Shown: one piece after another, positions 1-7,741 of the stretch
Layout: each line of letters starts with the position of its first letter
Numbering within the stretch: position 1 is the first letter of the stretch
DNA from: Sinosporangium siamense
GTDB taxonomy: Bacteria > Actinomycetota > Actinomycetes > Streptosporangiales > Streptosporangiaceae
Length of the DNA: 64,000 nt
Direction: 5' to 3'
NCBI RefSeq assembly: GCF_016863435.1
Contig: NZ_BOOW01000057.1
Coordinates: forward strand, 1 to 64,000
Program-made: the position numbers and the translations under genes
The notes under the pieces: generated by a model
The model's input: only the letters and a program-made list of their open reading frames with translations
What the model was told of the DNA's origin: nothing
The model's database searches: none

Positions 1-1
1 C

Positions 2-481
2 CAGGTGCTGGCCATGCAGCAGGAGGCTCACGGGCGTTCGCTCACTCGGGAGCGCGCGGAGTGCGATCGTGTGTTGGACCGGGCGGCGGAACTGGCCGGC
101 CAGGTGGACGACGACTACGCGTGGGGCAACGCGGCCCGGCGCACTCCCCGCTACCTCGATGTGCAGCGTGCCACCTGCTACGGGAGGCTCGGACTGCACA
201 AGGAAGCTGTAACGCTGTGGGCCACGACATTGGCTGAGCAGCCGTCGACGTCGCAGCGCGATGTGGGTGTCTTCAAGGCGCGGTTCACCGTGGCGCTCGC
301 TGCCAGTGGTGAGGCCGAGCGGGCCGTGGAGATGGCGGGCCAGGTCGTGCGGTTGATCGGTGAAACCGGTTCTGCCCGAATGCGCACCGCGTTGGCCGGT
401 GTTCGGACGGCGATGCGTCCATGGGCTCGCACGTCGCATGGGCGTTCGATGAGTGAGATGCTGGCGGCGGTCAAGCCCTGA
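2..481 (+). CDS. C-terminal part of a TPR (XRE-type) regulator, 5' end outside window
   Basis: The frame is open from the first bases and stops with TGA at 479-481, so only about the last 159 residues are visible. They are almost entirely helical, with TPR-like helix pairs such as ATCYGRLGLHKEAVTLW and RFTVALAASGEAERAVEMA, and a basic tail. This matches the C-terminal half of actinobacterial regulators that join an N-terminal XRE helix-turn-helix to tetratricopeptide repeats; the DNA-binding half would lie to the left. The pterin dehydratase gene starts 18 bp downstream on the same strand, so the two may share a transcript. Family assignment without the N-terminus is an inference. Confidence 0.55.
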   Translation, partial: QVLAMQQEAHGRSLTRERAECDRVLDRAAELAGQVDDDYAWGNAARRTPRYLDVQRATCYGRLGLHKEAVTLWATTLAEQPSTSQRDVGVFKARFTVALAASGEAERAVEMAGQVVRLIGETGSARMRTALAGVRTAMRPWARTSHGRSMSEMLAAVKP

Positions 482-499
482 TTGCGGAGGATCTCGCAG

Positions 500-811
500 A
501 TGTCTGTGCCTGCCCCGTTGGCCGATGCCGAGGTGGATGAGCTGCTTGAGGCCCTGCCGGGATGGGAGCGTGACGGGGATGCCATCCGGCGGACGTACAC
601 GCACACGTACCACGAGTGCCTGCACCTGGTGATGTATGTCGGTGCCAAGGCGCGGGAGATCGGCCACCACCCCGACATCGATATCCGCTGGCAGCGCGTG
701 ACGTTTTCGAGCACCACGCATGACGCGGGCGACAAGATCACGCTGAAGGACTTCGAGTTGGCCCGGCAGATCGACGTGATCGCTGCGGCGCATGGTGCGA
801 AGCCAGCCTAA
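500..811 (+). CDS. Pterin-4a-carbinolamine dehydratase (4a-hydroxytetrahydrobiopterin dehydratase)
   Basis: A 103-aa protein of the usual length for this family. It dehydrates 4a-hydroxytetrahydropterin, recycling the cofactor of aromatic amino acid hydroxylases, in the cytoplasm. The diagnostic active-site pattern is present near residue 54: GHHPDIDIRW followed by VTFSSTTHDAG and LKDFELA, giving the His-His-Pro, aromatic, His and Asp positions. ATG 500 was chosen over an in-frame TTG at 482 because GCGGAGG lies just upstream with good spacing and because homologues begin with this short leader before a helix of the type DAEVDELLEALPGW. No hydroxylase gene is visible next to it. The assignment is secure; the physiological partner is unknown. 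Confidence 0.9.
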   Translation: MSVPAPLADAEVDELLEALPGWERDGDAIRRTYTHTYHECLHLVMYVGAKAREIGHHPDIDIRWQRVTFSSTTHDAGDKITLKDFELARQIDVIAAAHGAKPA

Positions 812-1249
812 GGGCAGGAGATCGCTGTGATAAGCCACAGCAGATGTATGCCCTGAAGTGCGCTATTAGCGCACTCTACGTGGACTGGCCGTCTGACCGA
901 TCATTGCTCTCAGGATTGCTACCGAGGCCAAGTGCATCGGTGATGCGGAATCGTTATATGCAAGTTTTGGGGTGTGGATCGCCTTTGTGGTTTCACGGAG
1001 ACGCTTCTAGTTGAAAATTCAACACGCTCTGACCTGTGATCAACGACTTATTTTTTGATAAGTCGATTGTCAGCTACGCGCTGACCTGCGCCTTTGTGTC
1101 GATCTTGGCTGGATGATCACGTGATCGCTTGTCCAATTCTGGAGCTTCCAGAGCGCTACGCTTCTGACACAGAAAACCGCCCGTCGCGGAATCTTGGCCG
1201 GAATCACGACGGGCGGTTAAAGTTCCCCAGCTCCAAGAGGAGAAGGTTC
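812..1249 (+). other. Gene-free, AT-richer stretch with several palindromes
   Basis: No convincing gene. The stretch is visibly richer in A/T than its surroundings and holds four perfect inverted repeats: AGTGCGCT/AGCGCACT at 857-864 and 868-875 (3-nt loop, possible terminator of the pterin gene), GTTGAA/TTCAAC at 1010-1015 and 1018-1023, CGACTTAT/ATAAGTCG at 1044-1051 and 1058-1065 around a T-run, and a 12-bp pair at 1175-1218 (listed separately). The composition resembles regulatory or element-end DNA; no function can be assigned. Confidence 0.5.
1175..1218 (+). promoter_or_regulatory. 12-bp perfect inverted repeat before a small membrane protein gene
   Basis: Arms AACCGCCCGTCG (1175-1186) and CGACGGGCGGTT (1207-1218) are perfectly complementary around a 20-nt loop, ending 31 bp before GTG 1250. 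Transcribed, it forms a very stable hairpin, so it could terminate upstream transcription or act as an attenuator in the leader of the small gene. The run AAAGTTCCCC after it is not a U-tract, so a plain intrinsic terminator is less likely. Confidence 0.5.
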
Positions 1250-1435
1250 GTGAAGAGAGTATCGTTCGGAAGCGGCCCGTTGTACTTGGCGGCCTTGATC
1301 GCAGTTCTGTCGGCTGTGCTCGTCGAGAGAGGGCACGCAAGCGACATCCCCGTAGTCATCAGTTCTGCTACCACAGTGCTCGCGGTCTTTGTCGGTAGGT
1401 CTGCTGAACGTCCGCAGCAGTCAGACGGCAAGTAG
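1250..1435 (+). CDS. Small membrane protein of unknown function
   Basis: A 61-aa protein starting at GTG 1250, preceded by AGAGGAGAAGG (1236-1246), a strong ribosome binding site. It begins VKRVSFGSGPLYLAALIAVL and carries two short hydrophobic stretches (about residues 9-24 and 31-50) separated by a charged ERGHASD loop, then a polar tail ending PQQSDGK. No family is recognised. Its position between a long inverted-repeat leader and the tRNA-like integration scar suggests it belonged to the mobile element that once sat here, but that is inference. An in-frame start further upstream lacks a ribosome binding site. Confidence 0.45.
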   Translation: MKRVSFGSGPLYLAALIAVLSAVLVERGHASDIPVVISSATTVLAVFVGRSAERPQQSDGK

Positions 1436-1522
1436 TTCATTCGCTGTACAGCAGGAAAGTACAGCAACGCACCCACACATAGACCTACTCAGCCATACCC
1501 TGCCAACCCTCTGACCAGGGCG

Positions 1523-1594
1523 GGAGCTTCTTCAGCTGGGTTGTGCCGGTAGTTCGCATCGAGGGGGTCTGGGGTTCAAATCCCCATAGCTCCA
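1523..1594 (+). other. Degenerate tRNA-like sequence with intact 3' end; probable att scar
   Basis: Bases 1570-1594 form a good tRNA 3' end: T-stem TGGGG, T-loop TTCAAAT, stem CCCCA, then the acceptor strand TAGCTCC and A73, as in tRNA-Ala-like genes. GGAGCTT at 1523 could pair with six of seven acceptor bases and TTCAGCTGGG resembles the D-loop box, but neither the D-stem nor the anticodon stem closes. It therefore looks like a tRNA remnant or the 3' duplication left by integration. A terminator hairpin directly follows and an integrase remnant lies about 200 bp downstream, which supports an attachment-site reading. Confidence 0.55.
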
Positions 1595-1603
1595 CGAGAC
1601 ATA

Positions 1604-1647
1604 GGCGGCCCGTGCTTGCAAGCTTTGCTTGCTCGGCACGGGCCGCC
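1604..1647 (+). terminator. Terminator hairpin behind the tRNA-like sequence
   Basis: GGCGGCCCGTGC (1604-1615) pairs perfectly with GCACGGGCCGCC (1636-1647) around a 20-nt loop, followed by TCTCTGTGTCTT. Its position 10 bp behind the tRNA 3' end is where a tRNA gene terminator normally lies. Confidence 0.65.
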
Positions 1648-1659
1648 TCTCTGTGTCTT

Positions 1660-1758
1660 CCAAGGGGAAACGCCCTGGAACCCCCGTGTCTGCCAGGGGG
1701 AAACCCGCTGGAACCCCCCGGTTTACCAGGGGGCGACCCGCTGGAACCCCCGGCTGCG
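1660..1758 (+). repeat. Three head-to-tail 33-bp repeats
   Basis: Units start at 1660, 1693 and 1726; each follows the plan CCAGGGGGAAACCCGCTGGA then a C-run and a variable end. Units are contiguous with no spacers, so this is a minisatellite-like array, not CRISPR. Each unit can form a small CCAG/CTGG stem. It is non-coding and lies between the tRNA-like terminator and the integrase remnant. Confidence 0.75.
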
Positions 1759-1798
1759 GTGCTCCGCCCCGCCTTCCCGGGGTGGGGTGTTTCCTCGA

Positions 1799-2019
1799 TC
1801 ATTCTGGGCTTCGGATGGCCTGATACAGCAGCAGAGTCCAGCTACGGCACTTGTCCCCGAGCTTCTTTCGGACTGCCCTGGTGTCGTTGGGGGAGACCTC
1901 GCCGTAGATGTTCATGGTCACGGCATCTGGCTGTGGCGGAGGATCTGTGTGGCGATCCTTGGGCGGGGGTTGAGGGCTACGAGCATTGAGGCGCAGGTCT
2001 TTCGGGTCGCGTGTATGGG
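1799..2019 (-). pseudogene. Frameshifted C-terminal remnant of a tyrosine-recombinase integrase
   Basis: On the minus strand, 2019-1921 reads IHATRKTCASMLVALNPR and then ILRHSQ, which corresponds to the phage-integrase box HxLRHTCASLL...QILRHS with its catalytic Arg and second His. A shift of one frame at about 1921-1930 continues as VTMNIYGEVSPNDTRAVRKK, which contains the catalytic Tyr of the TMNxYxHVSP box, and ends at a stop at 1799-1801. Nothing upstream of 2019 restores the N-terminal core-binding domain or first catalytic Arg. Known integrases of actinomycete integrative elements sit beside a tRNA attachment site, exactly as here. The gene is dead: truncated and frameshifted. Confidence 0.7.
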
Positions 2020-2204
2020 ATCTGGCGGATTTCGGCTCTCTTGGTTGCCTTGGCGAGACATGTACATCCCGACACTGCAGAACACCTCCACGGTCGATAT
2101 CTGTCGGCGTTCTGCTCGCGCTACCGGGTGGGCGCCGACAACAAGTTCTGGGTGAGAATCGTCGATTAGGTGGTCCACCAGCAGAATGATCGCGACATTG
2201 CTTT

Positions 2205-2235
2205 GGCGCGGCACGCTGGGAAGCGTGCCGCGCCA
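2205..2235 (+). terminator. Strong hairpin, possible terminator
   Basis: TGGCGCGGCACGCT (2205-2218) and AGCGTGCCGCGCCA (2222-2235) form a perfect 14-bp stem with a GGA loop, followed by GGGTGTTTTCTT. The T-rich tail suggests transcription termination on the plus strand just before the next small gene. Confidence 0.6.
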
Positions 2236-2267
2236 GGGTGTTTTCTTCATCCGAACAGGACGCGACC

Positions 2268-2576
2268 GTGGCTTTCCCCAACGAGCGTTATGACCTGCTC
2301 AACGAGTACGAACTGCATGACGTCTTCCTCGGTGCCTGGTGCAAGGGCCTGAGTGTCACCGAGGCCGCCGCACGTTTGCGGGTCGATCCTGATTCGGCCG
2401 TCGAGTGTGTGTGGGCGGAGATCGGCGACGACCTGGGCGAGCTGGACGCGGAGACCGGAGTGGTGTGGATCGGTGAGCAGGCCCCCGGTTGGACGCAGAT
2501 CATCCAGTACGTGGGCCTGCACATAGGCATGAACGAGCCGCAGGAGGAGCTCTCCGATGGCGGCGGGCTCCTATAA
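2268..2576 (+). CDS. Hypothetical small acidic protein
   Basis: A 102-aa acidic protein. GTG 2268 was chosen (begins MAFPNERYDLLNEYELHD); ACAGGA lies shortly upstream, a modest ribosome binding site. An earlier in-frame ATG at 2238 would place the start right at the terminator hairpin and is less likely. Residues 25-45 (GLSVTEAAARLRVDPDSAVE) look like a helix-turn-helix-like segment, followed by the unusual string VVWIGEQAPGWTQIIQYVG. No domain is recognised with confidence. It stands alone, after the integrase remnant and before an unrelated secreted hydrolase. Confidence 0.5.
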   Translation: MAFPNERYDLLNEYELHDVFLGAWCKGLSVTEAAARLRVDPDSAVECVWAEIGDDLGELDAETGVVWIGEQAPGWTQIIQYVGLHIGMNEPQEELSDGGGLL

Positions 2577-2921
2577 CTGGACGCCGACTGGCTGCGCAGC
2601 CGCCACACGCGGTACATCATCCCGGCCGGCGCCTGGGATCTGAAGTAGCGGCTGACCCTGGCCGGTTCGGGGGCGTCGCGACGGTGCAGGTGCGTGCCTG
2701 CGGTAGTAGGAGGCCGCGACGGCGGCGGGCCATAGATAGCACCGGCACCTGGACTGCGATGGAGGTGCGAGCAGGTCGCGGGCGCGCGGCCGGTGGTGGA
2801 CCGGGCGGTCGATGGCACCGAGGTCAGTGTCCAAAAACCTTATTGGCCAAAGCCAAAAATGCACCCTAAGATCCGCTACCGATGTTCAATGCCCCTCCAA
2901 CCGCCGACCCAAGGACCGCAT
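2577..2921 (+). other. Gene-free stretch before the secreted serine hydrolase
   Basis: No reading frame here shows convincing protein features; all have proline/arginine-rich shadow composition. The last 80 bases become A-rich (around 2830-2870), consistent with the promoter of the following gene, but no clear -35/-10 pair is claimed. Confidence 0.4.
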
Positions 2922-4175
2922 GTGACGCTGCTCAGCAGGCGAAGGCTTCTCCAGGCGGGTACTGCGATGGTGCCCGCGGTCGTACTCGGTGCGCCGCCCG
3001 TGCGGGCGAGCAGCGCCCCGGCGGTGGCGGTGTCCGGGGTCGTTCCTGCCACGCTCGCCAGGTTCGACCAGGTCCTGAAGACCTACATCATCGAGCGAGA
3101 CATCTCCTGTGCCCAGCTCGCCATCGTCAAGAACGGCAAGCTCGTCCTGGCGCGCGGTTACCGGTATTCCAGCGACGGCCGGGCCGTACCCGCGGTGTCG
3201 CCCACCTCGCTTTTCCGGATCGCGAGCCTGAGTAAGCACATCACCGCCGCCGCCATCATGCGCCTGGTCCAGGACGGCAAGCTCAGCCTGGGCGCCTCAG
3301 TGGCCGGTCTGCTCGGCCTGTCCACCGCGGCGGATCCCCGGCTGGCCAGTGTGACGGTGCTGCGGCTGCTGCAGCACACCGGCGGCTGGGACAGCGCCAT
3401 CTCGAAGGACTATCTGTATCTGGACCACGTGATCGCCGACACGCTCGGCATACCGCTGCCGATCACCCAGGGTGACATCGTCAAGTATGCAAGCAGTCGG
3501 CCGCTCGACTTCGCCCCCGGCAGCCGCTACGCGTACAGCAACTACGGCTATATGCTGCTCGGCCGGATCGTCGAGAAGGTCTCCGGGCAGAGTTACGAGT
3601 CCTACGTCAAGCAGAAGTTGTTGGCGCCCGTCGGCATCACCCGATTGAGGCTCGGCCGTACGCTCCGCGCTGAAGCGTTTCCCGGCGAGGTGTTCTACGA
3701 GTCGCGTTTCACCAGTAAGACCGTCACGGGTCCTACGGGCGCCGTGGTGCCCACTCCGTACGGCGGTTTCAGTATGGCCAACCGTGGTCCCGGCGGTGGC
3801 TGGCTGGCCTCCGCGGTGGATTTGGTCAGGTTCGCGGGGATCTTTGACGCGGCGGGTCCGGTGCTCAATGCGGCTTCCATCGGCAAGATGTTCGCCAAGC
3901 CGGAGATCGGCGTCACCTCAAGCGGTTCCTGGTACGGCGCGGGCTGGTGGGTGCGTCAGGTGACCGGGCACCTCAACACTTGGCACGATGGCTCGCTGCC
4001 CGGCACGTACACCTATCTGGCTCGGTTGCAGAACGGCTTCACCTATGCCGCGCTGTTCAACCGCCGGGAGGAGAGCGGAAGCCTCGACTTCGACGTGCTG
4101 AGTCCACGGATCAACGCCGAGATCGGCAAGGTCACCACCTGGCCCACCACCGACCTCAGCTCCCGTTACTTCTGA
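2922..4175 (+). CDS. Secreted beta-lactamase-fold serine hydrolase (class C / PBP4* type)
   Basis: A 417-aa exported protein starting at GTG 2922 with AAGGA seven bases upstream. The N-terminus LLSRRRLLQAGTAMVPAV is a twin-arginine signal with cleavage near VRASSAPA. The three active-site motifs of the class C beta-lactamase/DD-peptidase fold are present: SLSK (Ser nucleophile and Lys) in SLFRIASLSKHITAAA, the Tyr motif YSN in YAYSNYGYMLLG, and HDG in WHDGSLPG, taking the place of KTG. The fold includes esterases, D-aminopeptidases and lactonases, so the true substrate is unknown. It stands alone and ends in a very strong terminator. Confidence 0.85.
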   Translation: MTLLSRRRLLQAGTAMVPAVVLGAPPVRASSAPAVAVSGVVPATLARFDQVLKTYIIERDISCAQLAIVKNGKLVLARGYRYSSDGRAVPAVSPTSLFRIASLSKHITAAAIMRLVQDGKLSLGASVAGLLGLSTAADPRLASVTVLRLLQHTGGWDSAISKDYLYLDHVIADTLGIPLPITQGDIVKYASSRPLDFAPGSRYAYSNYGYMLLGRIVEKVSGQSYESYVKQKLLAPVGITRLRLGRTLRAEAFPGEVFYESRFTSKTVTGPTGAVVPTPYGGFSMANRGPGGGWLASAVDLVRFAGIFDAAGPVLNAASIGKMFAKPEIGVTSSGSWYGAGWWVRQVTGHLNTWHDGSLPGTYTYLARLQNGFTYAALFNRREESGSLDFDVLSPRINAEIGKVTTWPTTDLSSRYF

Positions 4176-4178
4176 GCA

Positions 4179-4217
4179 CCTGTCATGTCCCCGCCGGGCC
4201 GGCGGGGACATGACAGG
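4179..4217 (+). terminator. 17-bp terminator hairpin
   Basis: CCTGTCATGTCCCCGCC (4179-4195) pairs perfectly with the complementary arm at 4201-4217 around GGGCC, three bases after the serine hydrolase stop codon. No U-run follows, as is usual for actinomycete terminators. Confidence 0.8.
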
Positions 4218-4378
4218 GGCGTACGCCGCGGGGTCAGCTCCAGTGGTCCTATTCGGAAGTCTCAGCCAATGTCGGGCGGACCCATGGTCGGCCGCGGGCC
4301 CGTGCCGGCGCAGCAGCAGGCCACGGCCTTACCGTGGCAGCAGCGATCCAGGAAACGTGGTCTCTTTCGCGCCTGGGC

Positions 4379-6343
4379 TCAGCGTGCGTCGATTCGGACC
4401 AGGGCATCGTGGATCTCGTTGCGGAACTCCTCATCCTCATGAATAGCCCGCCATCCCGAGCCGTAGCTGAGGCGTCGATCGGTGGCCAATGCCTGCTGCA
4501 GGAGGGGAACGACGGGTATGGCGGCGGGACCGATCTTCCCGAGGCAATGCACGGCGGCCTGCATTACGGGCAGCATCTGGCCCTCGCCCAACGGCAGAAT
4601 GATCCTTTGCAGAATGGGCACGATTTTGTCTGGCTCACCACTGATCGCCCACACGGCGTGTGCGGCCTGGGCCTGGGTCCAGGCGTCCTCACTGTCCAGT
4701 AGTTCTCGCACCTGAGGTAGGAGCGGCCTGGCCTCGGCCCCGAGATCGGCCACGCGCTGCACAGCGGAACCCAGGCCACCGGTTCGCAAGTCCATGCGTA
4801 AGACGCTCAGCGCGGCCGTGGGATCGCCGCAGACCTTCCAGAGGGCCCACGCCGCCGTCCTGCGAACTCTGGGATTCACCTCAGCATCAAGAGCCAGCTG
4901 CCGCAGTCGCGAATCAGCGGCGTTGGCCGCCGACCCGATGGCGGCCAACGCTTCTGCCGCCCACTCGGCGGTGTCGCTGTGAAGTAGCGCGATGAGCTCG
5001 GGAACGGCTTCAGATGCCGCCGGCCCCCACGCTGTGATCGTCTGGCAGAGCGCCCGCCGTTCGTTCGGCAACGTTGCTGCACGCAGTTGAGTGCGGACTG
5101 CGGGCAGGAGATCCGCGGCGTACTGTGGAACGCGCCCGAGCACCTCGTGAATCCCTGGAAGCACCACCCAGTAGAAGTCCGCGCTGTAATGGCCGGAGTT
5201 GTAGCCGAAAGCTGTTACGGCGTGGGTGATGTGCTCGACGAGCGGAGCGACGCAACGCGCATCGCCCAACCTGGCCAGCCCCCACACGGCGATGTCGCCC
5301 ACGGTTCCGGACAACCGCTGAGAGAACGGAGTCTGGTCGGTCGCCGCCGATGCCAGCAGATCGGCATGAGCGGTGTTTCCCGCGACGGCTACCAGATGCA
5401 CCGCCACACGTCGGACGTCGATATCAGGGTCGCTCATCCGCTTGGCGAGCGCCGGCAGTAACCGGGGCTGAGGGGAGCGCCGATGCATTAGGAGCCGGGC
5501 CGACGAGTTGGCGGCGCCGACACGCCGATCGGCACGGGGGGCGTCCAGCAGGCGCAGGCAGAGTTCGGTCTGGGAGTCGGCGTCGTCTTTTAACGTGTCG
5601 TATACCCAGCGCACTGTGCTGCCCCGTGCCGGGCCCACCCACAAATGCGCCTCACGTAGCCCTGCGAGCTCTTCCTCAAGCAGCAACTGGACGGCTGCAT
5701 CCAGCTGATCGCGGAGAAGAGATGACGGCGAGCAGACCAGCGCGGCCAGCCGTACCTCTGCGAGCGGGTGTTCCTCTGCCCCGGCAAGCCAGTCTCGCAC
5801 TAGCCGCACGTCCTCATCTGTACCGTCAGCAGCGAGCATCTTCGCCGCGACCATCATGCTCACCAGGACGGCGGTGTCTTCTTCTCGGCCCCAGCGGTCA
5901 CGCAGACACTGGATGAGGAGATGGCCGGCTTCTTGCCCGGCGGACAGCGGATAGGTCGCCATCCGCCGCAGCCCCGGGTCCGGATCATCCAACAGCTCTG
6001 TAAGTGCAGGCAGCGTGCCGCGCCACGCCGATCCCCATCCATCGGCCACCAGTTCCTTGCGACACCTGCGGGCGGTCCTGGCAAGATCGCCCAGCAGCTC
6101 GACCAGCTCTGTGCGATGGCATGCTGCTGGGGTGCACGCCAGCTCGACGAGGTACGGCAAAGCCGCGACAGCTGCGGAGCAAATCCACCCGCCCTGGTGG
6201 TGAAGGTGATTCGAGAGTTTGAATACAGCGTCATCCGCTCGCTGCGGATCCAGTATGTCCCGCAACAACGTGGGTACGTCCGCTCCGCTCCCGTAGTTGT
6301 GCTTCAGGGATTCCCAAGCGATCTCGTTCAACCCTTTCAGCAT
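4379..6343 (-). CDS. HEAT-repeat protein
   Basis: A 654-aa soluble protein with no signal peptide or membrane segment. From about residue 55 to the end it consists of repeated helix pairs of roughly 30-40 residues with the HEAT / PBS-lyase-like pattern (small-residue helices followed by DP, e.g. LTELLDDPDPGLRRMATYPL, MSDPDIDVRRVAVHLVAVAG, TAAWALWKVCGDPTAALSVL). Such alpha-solenoids act as protein-binding scaffolds; no catalytic motif is seen. The start ATG at 6343 gives MLKGLNEIAWESLKHNYG, a common opening of this actinobacterial group. It is monocistronic and convergent with the serine hydrolase. The biological role is unknown. Confidence 0.8.
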   Translation of the reverse strand: MLKGLNEIAWESLKHNYGSGADVPTLLRDILDPQRADDAVFKLSNHLHHQGGWICSAAVAALPYLVELACTPAACHRTELVELLGDLARTARRCRKELVADGWGSAWRGTLPALTELLDDPDPGLRRMATYPLSAGQEAGHLLIQCLRDRWGREEDTAVLVSMMVAAKMLAADGTDEDVRLVRDWLAGAEEHPLAEVRLAALVCSPSSLLRDQLDAAVQLLLEEELAGLREAHLWVGPARGSTVRWVYDTLKDDADSQTELCLRLLDAPRADRRVGAANSSARLLMHRRSPQPRLLPALAKRMSDPDIDVRRVAVHLVAVAGNTAHADLLASAATDQTPFSQRLSGTVGDIAVWGLARLGDARCVAPLVEHITHAVTAFGYNSGHYSADFYWVVLPGIHEVLGRVPQYAADLLPAVRTQLRAATLPNERRALCQTITAWGPAASEAVPELIALLHSDTAEWAAEALAAIGSAANAADSRLRQLALDAEVNPRVRRTAAWALWKVCGDPTAALSVLRMDLRTGGLGSAVQRVADLGAEARPLLPQVRELLDSEDAWTQAQAAHAVWAISGEPDKIVPILQRIILPLGEGQMLPVMQAAVHCLGKIGPAAIPVVPLLQQALATDRRLSYGSGWRAIHEDEEFRNEIHDALVRIDAR

Positions 6344-6420
6344 GCAGCGAACCTATCTCGCACCGCCGGGCCGTCCTCAACCGAGCATTTGACCTGGTTC
6401 ATCAGCAGCGGACTTAGCTT

Positions 6421-6690
6421 CTATCTGTGCATCGCTGTGAACAGCTCGTGCGGGATACCCCATAGGCGGGCGGCGGTCAGGTCGTGCACCCCGCCCGGCA
6501 GCGCCACCGTCTCCTCCACGTAGCGCCACGCGGTCGCCGCCGACACCCCGAAAACGGCTCCGAGCCCGGCGAACGTCTTTCCCTTGCGCAGGTGGACCAG
6601 CACGAGGAGCATCTGCGTGGTGACGGTGTTCTCGCCGTTGTGCCTCTTCGGGGTGTCGAGGAACAGCCCAAGCGTCGACTGCTGGTGTGG
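6421..6690 (-). pseudogene. Fragment of an IS5-group transposase (N-terminal HTH domain)
   Basis: The minus strand reads TLGLFLDTPKRHNGENTVTT, then VLVHLRKGKTFAGLGAVFGV and SAATAWRYVEETVALPGG, the helix-turn-helix segment typical of the N-terminus of IS5-group transposases in actinomycetes (LRxGETxAxLAxxFGVSxATAWRYV). The frame stops at 6421 after TAMHR; the DDE catalytic domain is missing and no terminal inverted repeats were found. It lies between the HEAT gene and the Trp/Pro-module genes and is a relic. Confidence 0.7.
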
Positions 6691-6713
6691 GCGGGCTTAC
6701 CCGAAAAGGGTGG

Positions 6714-7589
6714 TCATATCTCATCGTTGGTGCGTCGTAGCAGGCCCTCCTGCTCGGCGACGGGATTCCACAAGGCGACGAAGTCGGACTTCGCCGAGGT
6801 GGCTTGGGCGGAGGCGGCGTTACCTGCGTCGTAGTTGGGATCGCCTACGGTCTTGCCTGAGCAGGCGCGAGATCGATATCGCTTTGCCCACTTCAAATAT
6901 GCCTTGTCTGCCCGGTATGAGGCGGACAGTGCTTGGACCAGGCTGTCCTTGAGTTCCGCGCCATCGGCCAGTGCGCTCACGTTGAGGCCTTCGGCCTCGT
7001 CCGCCTGTCGGCCGCGCTGCCTGGTGACGTGCTCGATGTTCACGATGGCCTCGCCCATGTTGGAACAGCGCAACATCTCGCTTAGGGCGCTGCGGAGCGC
7101 TCCCCGGCTGGGTTTGCTCTGCTCCAGGATGTCGTTGATCGCCAGCGCCTGCTCACGAGCGGTTGAGGTCGTTGTCGTCGCCGATGGTTCCGCTTCGGTG
7201 GAGGGCCGGGGTGTGTCATCGACGATTTCGAATGTCTGCTCTCGGCTGTCGGACATCGGGGTGATTCCCTCGCGGCTGCCGAGGTAGACGGTCACCGTGA
7301 TGAGTGCCAGGACAGCCGCCCCCGATGCGATCATAGGGGCTCTGAGTTTGCGGAGTAGGGGACGAGGCGGCTCGGTTTCGGCCGGTGCGAGCAGTGAATC
7401 GAGACTTAGTGTCGGCGGCACGAAAGTTTCGGAGTCGCGGATCCACCACGTCCAGTACGGCGGAGCCTCCGGCCAATCGTCCTCCGGCCCCGCCCAGGCA
7501 GGTGAGGGAATCCATCCGTCAGGAGGAGTCGGCCAGCCCTGTGGAGCGTTGAACCGCCACTCGGGGCCGGGACGCGGGGGAATGTTCAA
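6714..7589 (-). CDS. Membrane protein with N-terminal Trp/Pro-rich module and extracellular helical domain
   Basis: A 291-aa protein. Residues 2-47 form the module IPPRPGPEWRFNAPQGW ... APPYWTWW, shared with the next two genes. One membrane span follows (about residues 78-98, APMIASGAAVLALITVTVYL), then a long extracellular domain of conserved helices with LRCSNMGEAI and ending FVALWNPVAEQEGLLRR, a pattern I recognise from uncharacterised actinobacterial membrane proteins. Start: TTG 7589 is preferred to GTG 7598 because both this gene and the kinase gene share GAAGTGG[GA]ACCT directly before TTG and then encode [NS]IPPRP. It diverges from the next gene across 152 bp; GAGCGT/ACGCTC at 7623-7639 is a possible operator. 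Function is unknown. Confidence 0.75.
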   Translation of the reverse strand: MNIPPRPGPEWRFNAPQGWPTPPDGWIPSPAWAGPEDDWPEAPPYWTWWIRDSETFVPPTLSLDSLLAPAETEPPRPLLRKLRAPMIASGAAVLALITVTVYLGSREGITPMSDSREQTFEIVDDTPRPSTEAEPSATTTTSTAREQALAINDILEQSKPSRGALRSALSEMLRCSNMGEAIVNIEHVTRQRGRQADEAEGLNVSALADGAELKDSLVQALSASYRADKAYLKWAKRYRSRACSGKTVGDPNYDAGNAASAQATSAKSDFVALWNPVAEQEGLLRRTNDEI

Positions 7590-7741
7590 AGGTTCCACTT
7601 CAGATCATCGAGACGGGTGGGGGAGCGTAATGCACGCTCTCCGCTGATGTAGCCAGGCATGTCAGCGGCTGTGCGATCGACAACGAGTGCCACTCTATGC
7701 ATAATTCGGCTTGTTGATCTATCTGTTCGGAGCGACTTTTC

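Noticed and set aside
1523-1594. Functional tRNA gene
   Set aside because: The T-arm and acceptor are good, but the D-stem and anticodon stem do not pair and the acceptor has a mismatch.
1660-1758. CRISPR array
   Set aside because: The three 33-bp units are contiguous, diverged and have no spacers.
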